Numbered from the stretch's first letter, positions 34,314 through 43,305 are shown. The stretch: DNA of 64,000 nt from SURF-55 sp040755195 (GCA_040755195.1 JBFMBL010000012.1:9341-73340); one strand, 5' to 3'. The notes: generated by a model not told the origin, from the letters alone. Made by a program: numbers and translations.

Positions 34314-34370
34314 TTGAAGGGAAACGTTATCAGAATGCCGTCTCAGGCACCCTGTACGCAGGAGGATTAA
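34314..34370 (+). CDS. Possible 18-residue peptide gene
   Basis: A strong GGAGG site (34303-34307) is followed at 6 nt by TTG and the frame LKGNVIRMPSQAPCTQED, then TAA, and immediately by a hairpin with a T run (34370-34403). An ATG at 34310 in another frame is only 2 nt from the site. The site-frame-terminator arrangement is what makes it worth noting; the peptide resembles nothing I know, and no clear promoter is seen. Confidence 0.25.
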   Translation: MKGNVIRMPSQAPCTQED

Positions 34371-34403
34371 AGCCGAAATCAGGTCGGCTTCCGTTGAGTT
34401 TTT
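34370..34403. terminator. Hairpin terminator between the tkt genes and the upstream gap
   Basis: Stem AAGCCGA/TCGGCTT (34370-34376, 34384-34390), with TTTTT at 34399-34403 on the plus strand. On the minus strand it lies about 110 nt past the transketolase stop and may also end that transcript. Confidence 0.5.
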
Positions 34404-34502
34404 CTATTCCCTCTCACTCGCAACTTGCCGGTCTCCATATTACTGGATCGGGACCCAGGACTTTGGACTTTGGACTTTCGACTTGGGACTTGATTTATAA
34501 CT

Positions 34503-35444
34503 TTACCTCTTCCGTTTCATTGCCCTTTTAACCGATAGCACAATATTGGCTGAGGTAAGCCCGTACTTGGCCATCAGTTCGTCGGGTTTCCCTGACTCGC
34601 CGAAGCTGTCCTCAATCCCCACTCTCTTAAGGGGCACCGGATAGTTTTCCGCCAATACCTCCGCCACGGCGCTGCCCAGGCCGCCGATTATGCTGTGTTC
34701 CTCCGCGGTAACGACAGCGCCGGTCTCCCGCGCCGCCTGTACCACCGCCGACACATCGATTGGCTTGATTGTGTGAATATCGAGCACCCGAACCTCGATC
34801 CCTTCCCTGCTTAAAGCATCCGCGGCCTCCAGTGCAACGGCGACCATTATCCCGGTGGATATAATGGTGGCGTCGTTTCCATCCCGGAGCATTACCGCTT
34901 CACCCGGTTTGAACACAAAATCTTCCCCGTGCAAAACCGGTACCGGAGCACGCCCGAGGCGTATGTAAACCGGGCCGTTAATGGCCGCTGCCGCCCGCAC
35001 GGCGCCTGCCACCTCCACGGCGTCCGCGGGAACAAACACCGTCACATTCGGAAGCACCCGCATCAGCGCGATATCCTCAATCGATTGGTGGGAACTGCCG
35101 TCTTCTCCTACCGTGATTCCGGCATGGCTGGCGCCTATCTTTACATTTAAACGCGGATAAGCGACACTCTGCCGCACCTGGTCGAAAACCCTGCCGGTAG
35201 CGAAAACCGCAAAGCTGGAGCAGAACGGGATCTTTCCCGCAGCCGCAAGGCCCGCAGCGGTACCGATCATATTCTGTTCCGCCACGCCGAAATCGAAGAA
35301 CCGATCAGGATATGCCTTCTTAAAATCTATCGTCTTCGTGGATTTAGACAGGTCCGCATCAAGAACCACCACATCCGGGTTTTCCGCGCCGATTTGAACC
35401 AGCGCCTTGCCATACGCTTCCCGGGTAGCTATTTTCTCCGACAT
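34503..35444 (-). CDS. tktB: Transketolase, C-terminal subunit
   Basis: Split transketolase: this half carries the pyrimidine-binding and C-terminal domains. Landmarks: FFDFGVAEQNMIGTAAGLA (catalytic Glu for thiamine diphosphate activation), GEDGSSHQSIEDIALMR and the C-terminal VVTAEEHSIIGGLGSAVAEVL. 313 residues. ATG at 35444 with GGAGGAGGT upstream. Acts with the N-terminal subunit encoded upstream in the non-oxidative pentose phosphate pathway. Confidence 0.94.
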   Translation of the reverse strand: MSEKIATREAYGKALVQIGAENPDVVVLDADLSKSTKTIDFKKAYPDRFFDFGVAEQNMIGTAAGLAAAGKIPFCSSFAVFATGRVFDQVRQSVAYPRLNVKIGASHAGITVGEDGSSHQSIEDIALMRVLPNVTVFVPADAVEVAGAVRAAAAINGPVYIRLGRAPVPVLHGEDFVFKPGEAVMLRDGNDATIISTGIMVAVALEAADALSREGIEVRVLDIHTIKPIDVSAVVQAARETGAVVTAEEHSIIGGLGSAVAEVLAENYPVPLKRVGIEDSFGESGKPDELMAKYGLTSANIVLSVKRAMKRKR

Positions 35445-35483
35445 TTTGTAGTACCTCCTCCGGAAATAAATCTCACCGCCAAT

Positions 35484-35562
35484 CCAGCACTCAACTCATC
35501 ACTGTAAGTATTCCAGGAGAAAGGCAATCATTAGCTATGACGCAAATCATATTGAGTGCTGG
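35484..35562. mobile_element. Palindromic MITE-like element, CCAGCACTCAAY ends (copy 2), nested in another repeat
   Basis: 79-bp element with inverted ends matching in 11 of 12 bases (35484-35495, 35551-35562); the same ends as 22001-22095. It interrupts a dispersed repeat whose uninterrupted form is at 53707-53803. Lies between the two transketolase halves. Confidence 0.75.
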
Positions 35563-35570
35563 ACAAGAAC

Positions 35571-35635
35571 GCCATGAATCAAGAAAATAAATATGTGTCA
35601 ACAGGTAAATCGCTATTTCCAGCGCCGATTTTCAG
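35571..35635. repeat. Dispersed repeat, shared with 53724-53803
   Basis: AACGCCATGAATCAAG...AAATAAATATGTG...GGTAAATCGC... to CGCCGATTTTCA closely matches 53727-53803. Both copies lie at the 3' side of a minus-strand gene boundary. No coding frame. Confidence 0.8.
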
Positions 35636-35663
35636 ATTTCCGCCTTCATTCTTCATCCTTTAC

Positions 35664-36488
35664 CTACCGGGGCGCCCCGAGTTCGATTAAGGCTTTCGTC
35701 GCCTGCTCTCCCTTCGGCGCTGAGCCGTGCCAGTCCACCTGGTTTTCCATGAAGGATACGCCTTTGCCTTTTATCGTCCGGGCCACCACCATGGTTGGTT
35801 TGCCCTTAACATTTTTTGCCTCTTCCACCGCCTGCAGGATCGCCTTGAGATCGTGACCGTCGATTTCGATGACGTGCCAGCCGAAAGCCCTCCATTTATC
35901 CGCCACCTGCCCGAGCGACATGACCTCCTCCACCGGTCCGTCTATTTGCAGCCCGTTGTAATCCAGAAAGGCGGTAAGGTTATCCAGCTTGTAATGCGCC
36001 GCCGCCATTGCCGCTTCCCACACCTGGCCTTCCTGGGTTTCCCCGTCGCCGAGCAAAACGTAAACCCGGTAGTCCCGGCCGTCAAGCCGTGCCGCAAGCG
36101 CCATCCCGTTCGCCGCTGAAAGTCCCTGGCCCAGCGAACCGGTAGACATCTCTACACCCGGTAGTTTGCGCATGTCCGGATGCCCCTGCAAACGGCTCCC
36201 GAGTTTCCGGAGCGTCATAAGTTCCTTCACAGGGAAAAAGCCGCGTTCCGCCAGGGTTGCATACAGAAGCGGGGCTGCATGTCCCTTGGACAGCACGAAC
36301 CGGTCCCTGTCGGGATCATCCGGCCGTTTGGGGTCGATCCGCATCACATCAAAATACAACGCCGCTACGATATCGGTAGCGGAGAGAGATCCTCCGGGAT
36401 GACCGGAACCCGCTGCGGTGGTCATCAGGATGATATATCGTCGTATCTCCTGCACTTTTCCCTGTAACACATGAAAAGGTATAGACAT
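35664..36488 (-). CDS. tktA: Transketolase, N-terminal subunit
   Basis: Thiamine-diphosphate-binding half of split transketolase: SGHPGGSLSATDIVAALYF, GSLGQGLSAANGMALA and the ThDP motif GDGETQEGQVWEAAMAAAHYKLDN...FLDYNGLQIDG. 274 residues, complete. In most genomes the two halves nearly touch; here 219 bp of repeat DNA with a MITE separates them, so coupling between the subunits is lost or relies on readthrough. Confidence 0.94.
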   Translation of the reverse strand: MSIPFHVLQGKVQEIRRYIILMTTAAGSGHPGGSLSATDIVAALYFDVMRIDPKRPDDPDRDRFVLSKGHAAPLLYATLAERGFFPVKELMTLRKLGSRLQGHPDMRKLPGVEMSTGSLGQGLSAANGMALAARLDGRDYRVYVLLGDGETQEGQVWEAAMAAAHYKLDNLTAFLDYNGLQIDGPVEEVMSLGQVADKWRAFGWHVIEIDGHDLKAILQAVEEAKNVKGKPTMVVARTIKGKGVSFMENQVDWHGSAPKGEQATKALIELGAPR

Positions 36489-36553
36489 CTATCCCAACCT
36501 CCGAACCAACAGGCGATCTATAATGCGCCGTTGATAGAATTCAATTTGCCGGA

Positions 36554-37465
36554 TTATCGTCTTTTCCTGCCTATTAAACTTGACCGTTGAATCTTAGGTG
36601 TTGAATAACCTTTTACTCTCTGCCTTCTGTATTCCTTGAACCCCTCTCCTAAAACCTCATGAACATCGGCTAAGACTATAAAAGCACGGGGATCTATCCG
36701 GTAGACCACTTCCTTTAGCCGCGTAACCTCGCTCCTGGATACCACCGATAGCAGAAGTGTACGGTCTTCCCCGGTATAGGCTCCCGTCCCCTTCCAGAGC
36801 GTCACACCCCGGTCGAGTTCCGTCAGCACAATTTTTGCGATTTCCGAATATTTTTCCGACACTATTAAAAAGGCCTTAGTGTACCCCAGCCCCTCCTGGA
36901 CAACGTCAATCACCCAGGCGGAGACGAAGATGGTGATAAGCGCGTACATCGCCAGTTCGGGTGATCTAAAAGCGAAACCGGCGGTAAGAACAACCGTCCC
37001 GTCGATGAAGAACAGCAACTGGCCGACATTAGTCCCGACATAACTTCGCAGGATCGCCGCCGCCAAATCAGTCCCGCCGGTAGTTGCCTTGGCCCGGAAG
37101 ACAGCGCCCAACCCCAGCCCCAGCAAAACACCACCGTATAGACTCGACAGGAAGGCATCGGCAGTCGGAACAGGCAGGTACGGCACAAGAAGGTCCACCG
37201 CACCGGAAAGCAGCACCGTTCCTAAAAGCGAGCGCAGGCTGAAACCCAAACCCAGGCGGAACAATCCCCAGAAGAAAAGCGGTACATTTAGCGCCAGCAT
37301 GGATACACCGACTGGAAAACCGAAAAGATAATGGAGTACCGTGGCGATACCGCTTATCCCGCCGGCTGCGATCTTGTTCGGCACCAGGAAAAGGTCCAGC
37401 CCCAGGGCGATCATGATAACCCCGATTAAGAAAAGTACAACATCCCCGACCACCCTGCCGAACAT
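36554..37465 (-). CDS. YitT family membrane protein (DUF2179 C-terminal)
   Basis: Five or six hydrophobic segments in the first 200 residues (for example LIGVIMIALGLDLFLVPNKIAAGGISGIATVL and GTDLAAAILR...GQLLFFIDG), then a soluble DUF2179 domain (SEKYSEIAKIVLTELDRGVTLWKGTGAYTGEDRTLLLSVVSRSEV...DPRAFIVLADVHEVLGEGF). Function of the family is unknown; transport has been proposed. ATG at 37465 has AGGGG 6 nt upstream; a GTG two codons earlier is possible. Followed by 480 bp without a gene, holding a MITE. Confidence 0.9.
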   Translation of the reverse strand: MFGRVVGDVVLFLIGVIMIALGLDLFLVPNKIAAGGISGIATVLHYLFGFPVGVSMLALNVPLFFWGLFRLGLGFSLRSLLGTVLLSGAVDLLVPYLPVPTADAFLSSLYGGVLLGLGLGAVFRAKATTGGTDLAAAILRSYVGTNVGQLLFFIDGTVVLTAGFAFRSPELAMYALITIFVSAWVIDVVQEGLGYTKAFLIVSEKYSEIAKIVLTELDRGVTLWKGTGAYTGEDRTLLLSVVSRSEVTRLKEVVYRIDPRAFIVLADVHEVLGEGFKEYRRQRVKGYSTPKIQRSSLIGRKRR

Positions 37466-37605
37466 CGGCACCCCTGATGCTTAGCATGCCCTCATAAGGG
37501 TTCCTTGTGTGCATCACCATCCCATAATTACTGCCGGATTATACGAAAGAAGCACCGCCTCTTCGTCAGACTAACCTTAAACCGTGAACCAAGAAACCCC
37601 CGAGG

Positions 37606-37750
37606 AGGCCGTTGCAAAACTGCGCCTGGCTTTGTCAGGCTCGCCGTCCGCGCCATGCTTGTTTTTCGCGGTATCCGGGACCCTTTCTAAGATTGACCGC
37701 CGAAAGCCGTTAGGCTGTTTTTCTACTCGATTAATTTGTTTTGCAACGCA
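37606..37750. mobile_element. MITE, GTTGCAAAAC ends, 8-bp target duplication
   Basis: 145-bp element: AGGCCGTTGCAAAAC at the left, GTTTTGCAACGCA at the right, flanked by the exact 8-bp direct repeat CCCCGAGG (37598-37605, 37751-37758). Same family as the element inside birA at 53048-53243. No gene. The rest of the 37466-37946 gap shows nothing else I can support. Confidence 0.92.
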
Positions 37751-37946
37751 CCCCGAGGCTGTTCAGGGTGAAACGTTTTATCTAATTCGCGCTTCTGCGG
37801 TTAAATCCTCCTTTTACCCTGGGAAAAACAGCCTTTTCGACCGTAAGAATAAAAAAAACCGGGTAGGATGGGAACCTCCCGGTTTCAAACTTATTTATAA
37901 CTTGGCCTAACTCTTATCCCCACTATTTTCATCCCGGCAGTAAAGG

Positions 37947-39072
37947 TCAACCGGTCTGAACCTGGTTGCTGCGCTCCTGCGCCTCGGATTGCAGGAGGGC
38001 ATGTATAAAGTCGTCGATTTCACCGTCAAGCACCGCCTGGACATTGCCGCGTTCGAGGTTCGTCCGGTGGTCTTTAACCAGGCTGTAAGGATTCAGTATG
38101 TACGAGCGGATCTGGCTGCCCCAAGCGATCTCGCGCTGTTCCCCCCTGATTGTCGCCAGCTCCGCCTCCCGCTCCTTGAGCTTCAGGTCCAGAAGTTTCG
38201 CTCTCAGAATCGTAAAAGCGGCGGCCTTGTTCGCCGCCTGGGAGCGCTCGCTCTGGCAGGTTACCGAAATCCCGGTATCCAGGTGCGTAATCCGGACCGC
38301 CGACTCCGTCTTGTTGACGTGCTGCCCGCCGGCGCCGCTCGCCCTGAATGTGTCGATCCTGACCTCATCCGGCTTAATCTCCACCCCGGTATCGTCCTCC
38401 ACCATGGGCAGCACATCCACAGAGGAAAAAGAGGTGTGCCGCCTGCCGCCGGCGTCAAAGGGAGAGATGCGAACAAGGCGGTGCACACCTCGCTCCGCCC
38501 GGAGATAACCATAGGCGTTGTCCCCTGCAACCTCGAAGGTAACACTCTTTAAACCCGCTTCATCTCCAAGCAGCAGGTCGAGGGTTTGGACCCGGTAGCC
38601 GTGTCCCTCAGCCCAGCGGGTATACATCCTGAAGAGCATCGCCACCCAGTCCTGGGCGTCCGTACCCCCGGCGCCCGCATGCAAGGTGACAATGGCGCCG
38701 TATGAATCGTAAGGACCCGAAAGCAGTACGGCCATTTCAATGGCTGCGACCTCCCCGGCAAGAACCTTTACATCCTTTGCCAGATCGGACGCCAACCGCC
38801 CGTCGTCTTCCTCTTCCGCCAGCTCAAGCAGCATGCAGATTTCCTCATGCCCCTGACGCAGGCGTTGATATTCGGACAACACGTTGCGCAGGACGGCCAG
38901 TTGCCGGGAAACCTCCTGGGCACGCCCTTGATCATCCCAGAATCCCGGCAGAGCCATTTGTTTTTCTAATTCTGCAATCCTCTGTTCTTTGGCAGAAGTG
39001 TCAAAGAGAGGCCCCGAGGCTTCCAATTCTCTCTTCTAAAACCTCGAGGTCCCGCCTTAGTTCCGTGAACAT
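37947..39072 (-). CDS. prfB: Peptide chain release factor 2 (programmed +1 frameshift)
   Basis: Terminates translation at UGA and UAA. Translation starts at ATG 39072 (AGGAGG upstream), reads 23 codons to CTT, meets an in-frame TGA (39003-39001), and must shift +1 at CTTTGAC to continue as Asp (39002-39000) into the main frame, giving 374 residues. This is the classical autoregulation: low RF2 slows termination at the UGA and favours the shift. Main frame shows RISPFDAGGRRHTSF (stop-codon tripeptide SPF) and the GGQ loop RASGAGGQHVNKTESAVR. The upstream Shine-Dalgarno-like stimulator (CTCGGGG) is weak. Confidence 0.95.
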
Positions 39073-39103
39073 ATTTATCCTCCTGTCTCCCTCGAAAATA
39101 AGC

Positions 39104-39312
39104 GTTCTTTCGATGGGCGCGGCGATGAGCCTCGCCGCGTTCCGTGTATGTTACAACACTGCTCCTAAATTCCAAGCTTACGGGTCCATATTTTCATCCT
39201 ACGTGGCACCACTGAATGCGGCATGTAGGACTTCTGACTCCTGACCTTGGACCTTGGACCTCGGACCTCGGACGTCGGACCTCGGACCTTGAACGTTGGA
39301 CCTCGGACCTTA
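39104..39312. repeat. Repeat cluster between secA and prfB
   Basis: 39104-39212 matches both ends of the element at 12709-12918 but lacks its 85-bp core. 39230-39312 is heptad DNA: CCTTGGA-CCTTGGA-CCTCGGA-CCTCGGA-CGTCGGA and decaying units, running up to the secA stop. Confidence 0.75.
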
Positions 39313-41979
39313 CCCCGTCGAAACCTGCCGGCCGCAGCACTTCTTGTATTTTTTTCCGCTCCCGCACGGACAAGGGTCATTACGTCCCACCTTTTGCTCC
39401 CGCCGTACCGTTTGTCCGTTGCCTTCCTCGGCCTGCCGGTTTTCGACCATCTGTCTCCGCTCGGGTGCTTCCGCAACCCGCACGCGGAACAGGTAGCGGA
39501 CGGTGTCCTCCTGAATTGAAGCCACCATGTTCTGAAACATTTCGTAGCTCTCAAATTTATATTCCACAAGCGGGTCGCGCTGGCCGTACGCTCTGAGCCC
39601 GATCCCCTCGCGCAACTGGTCCATCGCATCGAGGTGGTCCATCCACCTTTCATCCACCAGCCGTAAAACGATCAAACGTTCGAGTTCCCGCATCGTCTGC
39701 GAACCGAGTTCCCTCTCCCGCTGATCATAGAAAGAATGCGCCCGTTCCAGAAGTATTTCTTCTATTTCCTCGCGCCGCCTGCCGCTGAGTTCGTCAGGAT
39801 CGATCCCGTCGGGAACAAGAACTTGGGTTGCGTAATCCGCCATGGCTTTGAAATCCCAGTCTTCAGCGTGCACGCCATCCGGGCAGTAGGTCGCCACCGC
39901 ACGTGAAACAACCTCTTCGATCATCCCGCTGATTATCTTCTGGGTATCCTCGCCGAAGAGAACCTGCCGGCGCTGGCCGTAAATGATTTCACGCTGCTGA
40001 TTCATCACGTCGTCGTACTCAAGAACATGTTTGCGTACAGAGAAGTTACGGCTTTCCACCCGTTTCTGGGCGGTTTCAAGCGAGCGCGTTACCAGGGAAT
40101 GCTCGATCGGCACATCCTCTTCCAGCCCCAGTCTGGTGGCAAGGCCGGAAATCGTGTCGCCGCCGAACAGCCGCAAAAGGTCGTCCTCAAGTGATGAGAA
40201 AAACTGCGTTGATCCCGGGTCCCCCTGCCGGCCGCAACGGCCTCGAAGCTGGTTATCGATACGGCGGCTTTCATGCCGCTCCGTGCCTACAATATGCAGC
40301 CCTCCAAGGGCGACTACCTTTTCCCGTTCGGCTTCACAGGTTTTGGTTATCCCGGCCAGAATTTCTTTAAACGCCTTCCGCGCCTCCGCCACCTCCGGCG
40401 TCGAGGGTTCCCCGTACTCGGTCGCTTCCGCGACCACCGTCACCGGGTAGGAACGCCGCAGCTCTTCTTTGGCCAGAAAAACCGGGTTGCCCCCCAAAAG
40501 AATATCCGTGCCGCGGCCGGCCATGTTGGTGGCAATGGTCACCATACCCAGGCGTCCGGCCTGCGCGACAATCTCGGCTTCCTTTTCGTGGTGTTTCGCG
40601 TTGAGCACGTTATGCGGAATCCCGCGCCTTTTCAACATATCGCTGATGATTTCCGACTTCTCTATAGAAATCGTCCCCACCAACACCGGCTGCCCGGTGG
40701 CATGCCGGCTGGCTATTTCTTCCACCGCCATTCTGAACTTCCCGCGTTCGGTCTTAAAAACAGCGTCCGGTAAGTCCTGCCGGATCATCGGCTTGTGCGT
40801 CGGGATGACCACCACGTCAATCCCGTAAATCTTCCGGAACTCCTCTTCTTCCGTCGCCGCGGTGCCGGTCATCCCGGCAAGCTTTTCGTACATTCTGAAG
40901 TAGTTCTGGAAGGTGATGGTGGCCAGGGTTTGCGATTCCCGTTCGATTTTAACCCCTTCCTTGGCCTCGATCGCCTGATGCAGCCCCTCGCTGTACCTGC
41001 GCCCGAACATCAACCGTCCGGTGAACTCATCAACGATGATAACCTGACCGTCTTTAACGACATAATCCCGGTCCCGCTTCATCAAGGCATGGGCCTTGAG
41101 CGCCTGCCGCAAATGGTGCATCAGCTCGATGTTCTTTTCATCGGAAAGGTTATCCACCTTGAGAAACTTCTCCACTTTAGCCACGCCGGATTCAGTCGTG
41201 GTAACAGTATGCGCCTTTTCATCCGTCACGTAATCCTTCTCGGCTTGAAGACGGGGCACCAGCCGGGCGAAGGTGTAATAAAGATCCGTCGGCTTGGCGG
41301 AAGGGCCTGAAATAATAAGCGGTGTGCGCGCTTCGTCGATCAGGATGGAATCAACCTCATCAACGATGGCGAAGTAATGTCCCCGCTGGACCACCTCATC
41401 CGGACCGAGCGCCATGTTGTCCCGGAGGTAGTCAAAGCCGAACTCGTTATTCGTACCGTAGGTTACATCCGCCCCGTATGCCTTTTTCCGGGCGTTCCAA
41501 TCCAGGCCGTGTACCACAACACCGACATTCAGGCCCAAAAAACGGTATATCTGTCCCATCCATTCCGCGTCCCTGCGGGCCAGGTAGTCGTTAACGGTAA
41601 CGACATGGACACCCTTGCCGGTAAGTGCGTTGAGATAAACCGGGAGTGTCGCCACAAGCGTCTTGCCTTCACCGGTCTTCATCTCCGCAATCCGGCCCTG
41701 GTGGAGCACCATCCCGCCCATCATCTGCACATCGAAATGACGCATCCCGGTTACCCGGCGGGACGTTTCGCGCACCACGGCAAAAGCCTCCGGCAGGATG
41801 TCGTCGAGCCCTGCTCCCTGGTCCAACTGTTCACGGAATTCTCCGGTTTTCGCGGCGAGTGCGGCGTCGGAAAGCGCTTGCATCGAAGGCTCGTATTCGT
41901 TAATCTGGGTTATCGAACGTTTCAGCTTTTTGATTACCTTGGCGTTATCGTCCAAAATGTTGCTTAACAGCTTAAGCAG
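39310..41979 (-). CDS. secA: Preprotein translocase ATPase SecA
   Basis: Motor ATPase for Sec secretion. DEAD motor with MKTGEGKTLVATL, the preprotein cross-linking domain, second motor with TNMAGRGTDILLGG, helical scaffold and a C-terminal zinc SEC-C motif (NDPCPCGSGKKYKKCCG). Start: the only GTG in reach (41994) has no ribosome site, whereas GGAGGGG (41986-41992) lies 6 nt before CTG at 41979, and starting there gives LLKLLSNILDDN, the normal SecA N terminus. I therefore place the start at CTG (889 residues). A 13-bp hairpin lies just upstream of the site. Confidence 0.94.
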   Translation of the reverse strand: MLKLLSNILDDNAKVIKKLKRSITQINEYEPSMQALSDAALAAKTGEFREQLDQGAGLDDILPEAFAVVRETSRRVTGMRHFDVQMMGGMVLHQGRIAEMKTGEGKTLVATLPVYLNALTGKGVHVVTVNDYLARRDAEWMGQIYRFLGLNVGVVVHGLDWNARKKAYGADVTYGTNNEFGFDYLRDNMALGPDEVVQRGHYFAIVDEVDSILIDEARTPLIISGPSAKPTDLYYTFARLVPRLQAEKDYVTDEKAHTVTTTESGVAKVEKFLKVDNLSDEKNIELMHHLRQALKAHALMKRDRDYVVKDGQVIIVDEFTGRLMFGRRYSEGLHQAIEAKEGVKIERESQTLATITFQNYFRMYEKLAGMTGTAATEEEEFRKIYGIDVVVIPTHKPMIRQDLPDAVFKTERGKFRMAVEEIASRHATGQPVLVGTISIEKSEIISDMLKRRGIPHNVLNAKHHEKEAEIVAQAGRLGMVTIATNMAGRGTDILLGGNPVFLAKEELRRSYPVTVVAEATEYGEPSTPEVAEARKAFKEILAGITKTCEAEREKVVALGGLHIVGTERHESRRIDNQLRGRCGRQGDPGSTQFFSSLEDDLLRLFGGDTISGLATRLGLEEDVPIEHSLVTRSLETAQKRVESRNFSVRKHVLEYDDVMNQQREIIYGQRRQVLFGEDTQKIISGMIEEVVSRAVATYCPDGVHAEDWDFKAMADYATQVLVPDGIDPDELSGRRREEIEEILLERAHSFYDQRERELGSQTMRELERLIVLRLVDERWMDHLDAMDQLREGIGLRAYGQRDPLVEYKFESYEMFQNMVASIQEDTVRYLFRVRVAEAPERRQMVENRQAEEGNGQTVRREQKVGRNDPCPCGSGKKYKKCCGRQVSTG

Positions 41980-41996
41980 GGTTATCCCCTCCACAT

Positions 41997-42027
41997 AAAT
42001 TAAGGAACCTTAACGGTTCCTTAATTT
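41997..42027. terminator. 13-bp hairpin upstream of secA
   Basis: Perfect stem AAATTAAGGAACC/GGTTCCTTAATTT with a 5-nt loop. It follows the stop of the gene at 42091 and may end that transcript, but it also abuts the secA ribosome site (41986-41992) and could affect secA translation. Confidence 0.6.
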
Positions 42028-42090
42028 TGACTATTAACTAAGATTGAGCTTTGCTGACTTAAACTATTTTAGCACTTTGAGCGTTTCCAT

Positions 42091-42744
42091 TCAACCGGTC
42101 AGCACGCTCAGGCGGCGGTTAACCGCATCCAGTGTCGCCCTTATGATGGCATCGGCTTCTTCCTCGTCAACTACCGCGCTTCCGGTTAAAAACTCCTCCC
42201 CCATGGGGGAAAGGAGCGAGACGGCCACAAGAGCCACTCTCTTGCCGGCCAGGGAGGCCACCGTGAGATCCTCCAGGATGAAGGTGTGCCCGCCCTGGAT
42301 CCAGTTGCCCAAGGCTATGAGCGTGGCCTGGGCGATCAACCGCTGGCGGTTACGGGTGGAAGAAGGACCTACCGCGATCCCGTTAACAACCGTACCCTCG
42401 TTCGCGATCTCCACCTTGATCTCGACCTGGTTGCCCTTTGAACTGATGTTAAGACCGGCAAAGCGAGGACGTCGTTCAATGGACATGGTGTTATCGGTCT
42501 GCGGCGGTTCTTGAAGGTGCGCAACGGTAACCATTTCCGGTTTGACATCAACCGCAAAATACTTCTTCATTACCGCTACCACATCCGCAGCAACTTCCGC
42601 CGCACTGCGCTCCGCCCCTGCCAGCACCTGAACAGAACTTGCGGTATTCTCCGGGCTCAATGTTACGCGGGCAGAAACCACATCCGGAATGTTGCGAAGC
42701 ATCTCTTCACACAAAGATACCTGCCCGTTTCCTAATTTACTCAT
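42091..42744 (-). CDS. Conserved-looking protein of unknown function
   Basis: 217 residues, ATG with GGGGAG 6 nt upstream. The first part (VVSARVTLSPENTASSVQVLAGAERSAAEVAADVVAVMKKYF) looks like a small alpha/beta domain. The second (residues 85-217) has a pattern seen in uncharacterised Gram-positive proteins, with RQRLIAQATLIALGNWI near 130 and EADAIIRATLDAVNRRL at the C terminus. No signal peptide or membrane segment. It lies between hpf and secA on the same strand and may be cotranscribed with hpf. I cannot assign a role. Confidence 0.75.
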   Translation of the reverse strand: MSKLGNGQVSLCEEMLRNIPDVVSARVTLSPENTASSVQVLAGAERSAAEVAADVVAVMKKYFAVDVKPEMVTVAHLQEPPQTDNTMSIERRPRFAGLNISSKGNQVEIKVEIANEGTVVNGIAVGPSSTRNRQRLIAQATLIALGNWIQGGHTFILEDLTVASLAGKRVALVAVSLLSPMGEEFLTGSAVVDEEEADAIIRATLDAVNRRLSVLTG

Positions 42745-42771
42745 CTTAATCTCCCCACATGGACCGGGATA

Positions 42772-43305
42772 TTATCCTTCCGGCTCAATCAGCCCATAAT
42801 TTCCGTCTTTCCGCCGGTATATAACGTTTACGGCTTCCGTCTCCGCATTAGTAAAAACAAAGAAGCTGTGACCGAGCAGATTAATCTGCATTAAGGCCTC
42901 ATCTATATTCATCGGCTTCATCGTGAAACGCTTAACCCTTACCACGCTGTTTTCTTCCACGGGTTCTTCCTTGATCTCAGGCGCCGGAGCCTCTACACCG
43001 GAATTGGCGATCTGGCGTGCCCGCCGGTTGAACCGCTTCTTGTAACGCTCCACCTGCTTCTCCAGTTTCTCTACCACTACATCCACCGCGGCATACATGT
43101 CGTGGGTGGCTTCCTCACCGCGTAAAATCATTCCGTTTACCGGAATCGTAACCTCAATACGGTGGTTTTCCCGTTCTACAGAAAGCGTTACCTGTGCTTC
43201 ACCGAAATTATTAAAGTACCGGTCCAGCTTGGCAAGCCTTTTTTCTACATAATTTCTCAACGCGTCGGTAACCTTAATGTTTTTCCCTCGTACGGTTATT
43301 TGCAT
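42772..43305 (-). CDS. hpf: Ribosome hibernation promoting factor, long form
   Basis: Binds the 30S subunit and, through its C-terminal domain, pairs two ribosomes into an inactive 100S particle. N-terminal S30AE domain (QITVRGKNIKVTDALRNYVEKRLAKLDRYF ... EATHDMYAAVDVVVEKLEKQVERYK, residues 1-100), linker, and C-terminal dimerisation domain (VVRVKRFTMKPMNIDEALMQINLLGHSFFVFTNAETEAVNVIYRRKDGNYGLIEP). 177 residues; AAGGAG upstream of ATG. Confidence 0.95.
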   Translation of the reverse strand: MQITVRGKNIKVTDALRNYVEKRLAKLDRYFNNFGEAQVTLSVERENHRIEVTIPVNGMILRGEEATHDMYAAVDVVVEKLEKQVERYKKRFNRRARQIANSGVEAPAPEIKEEPVEENSVVRVKRFTMKPMNIDEALMQINLLGHSFFVFTNAETEAVNVIYRRKDGNYGLIEPEG

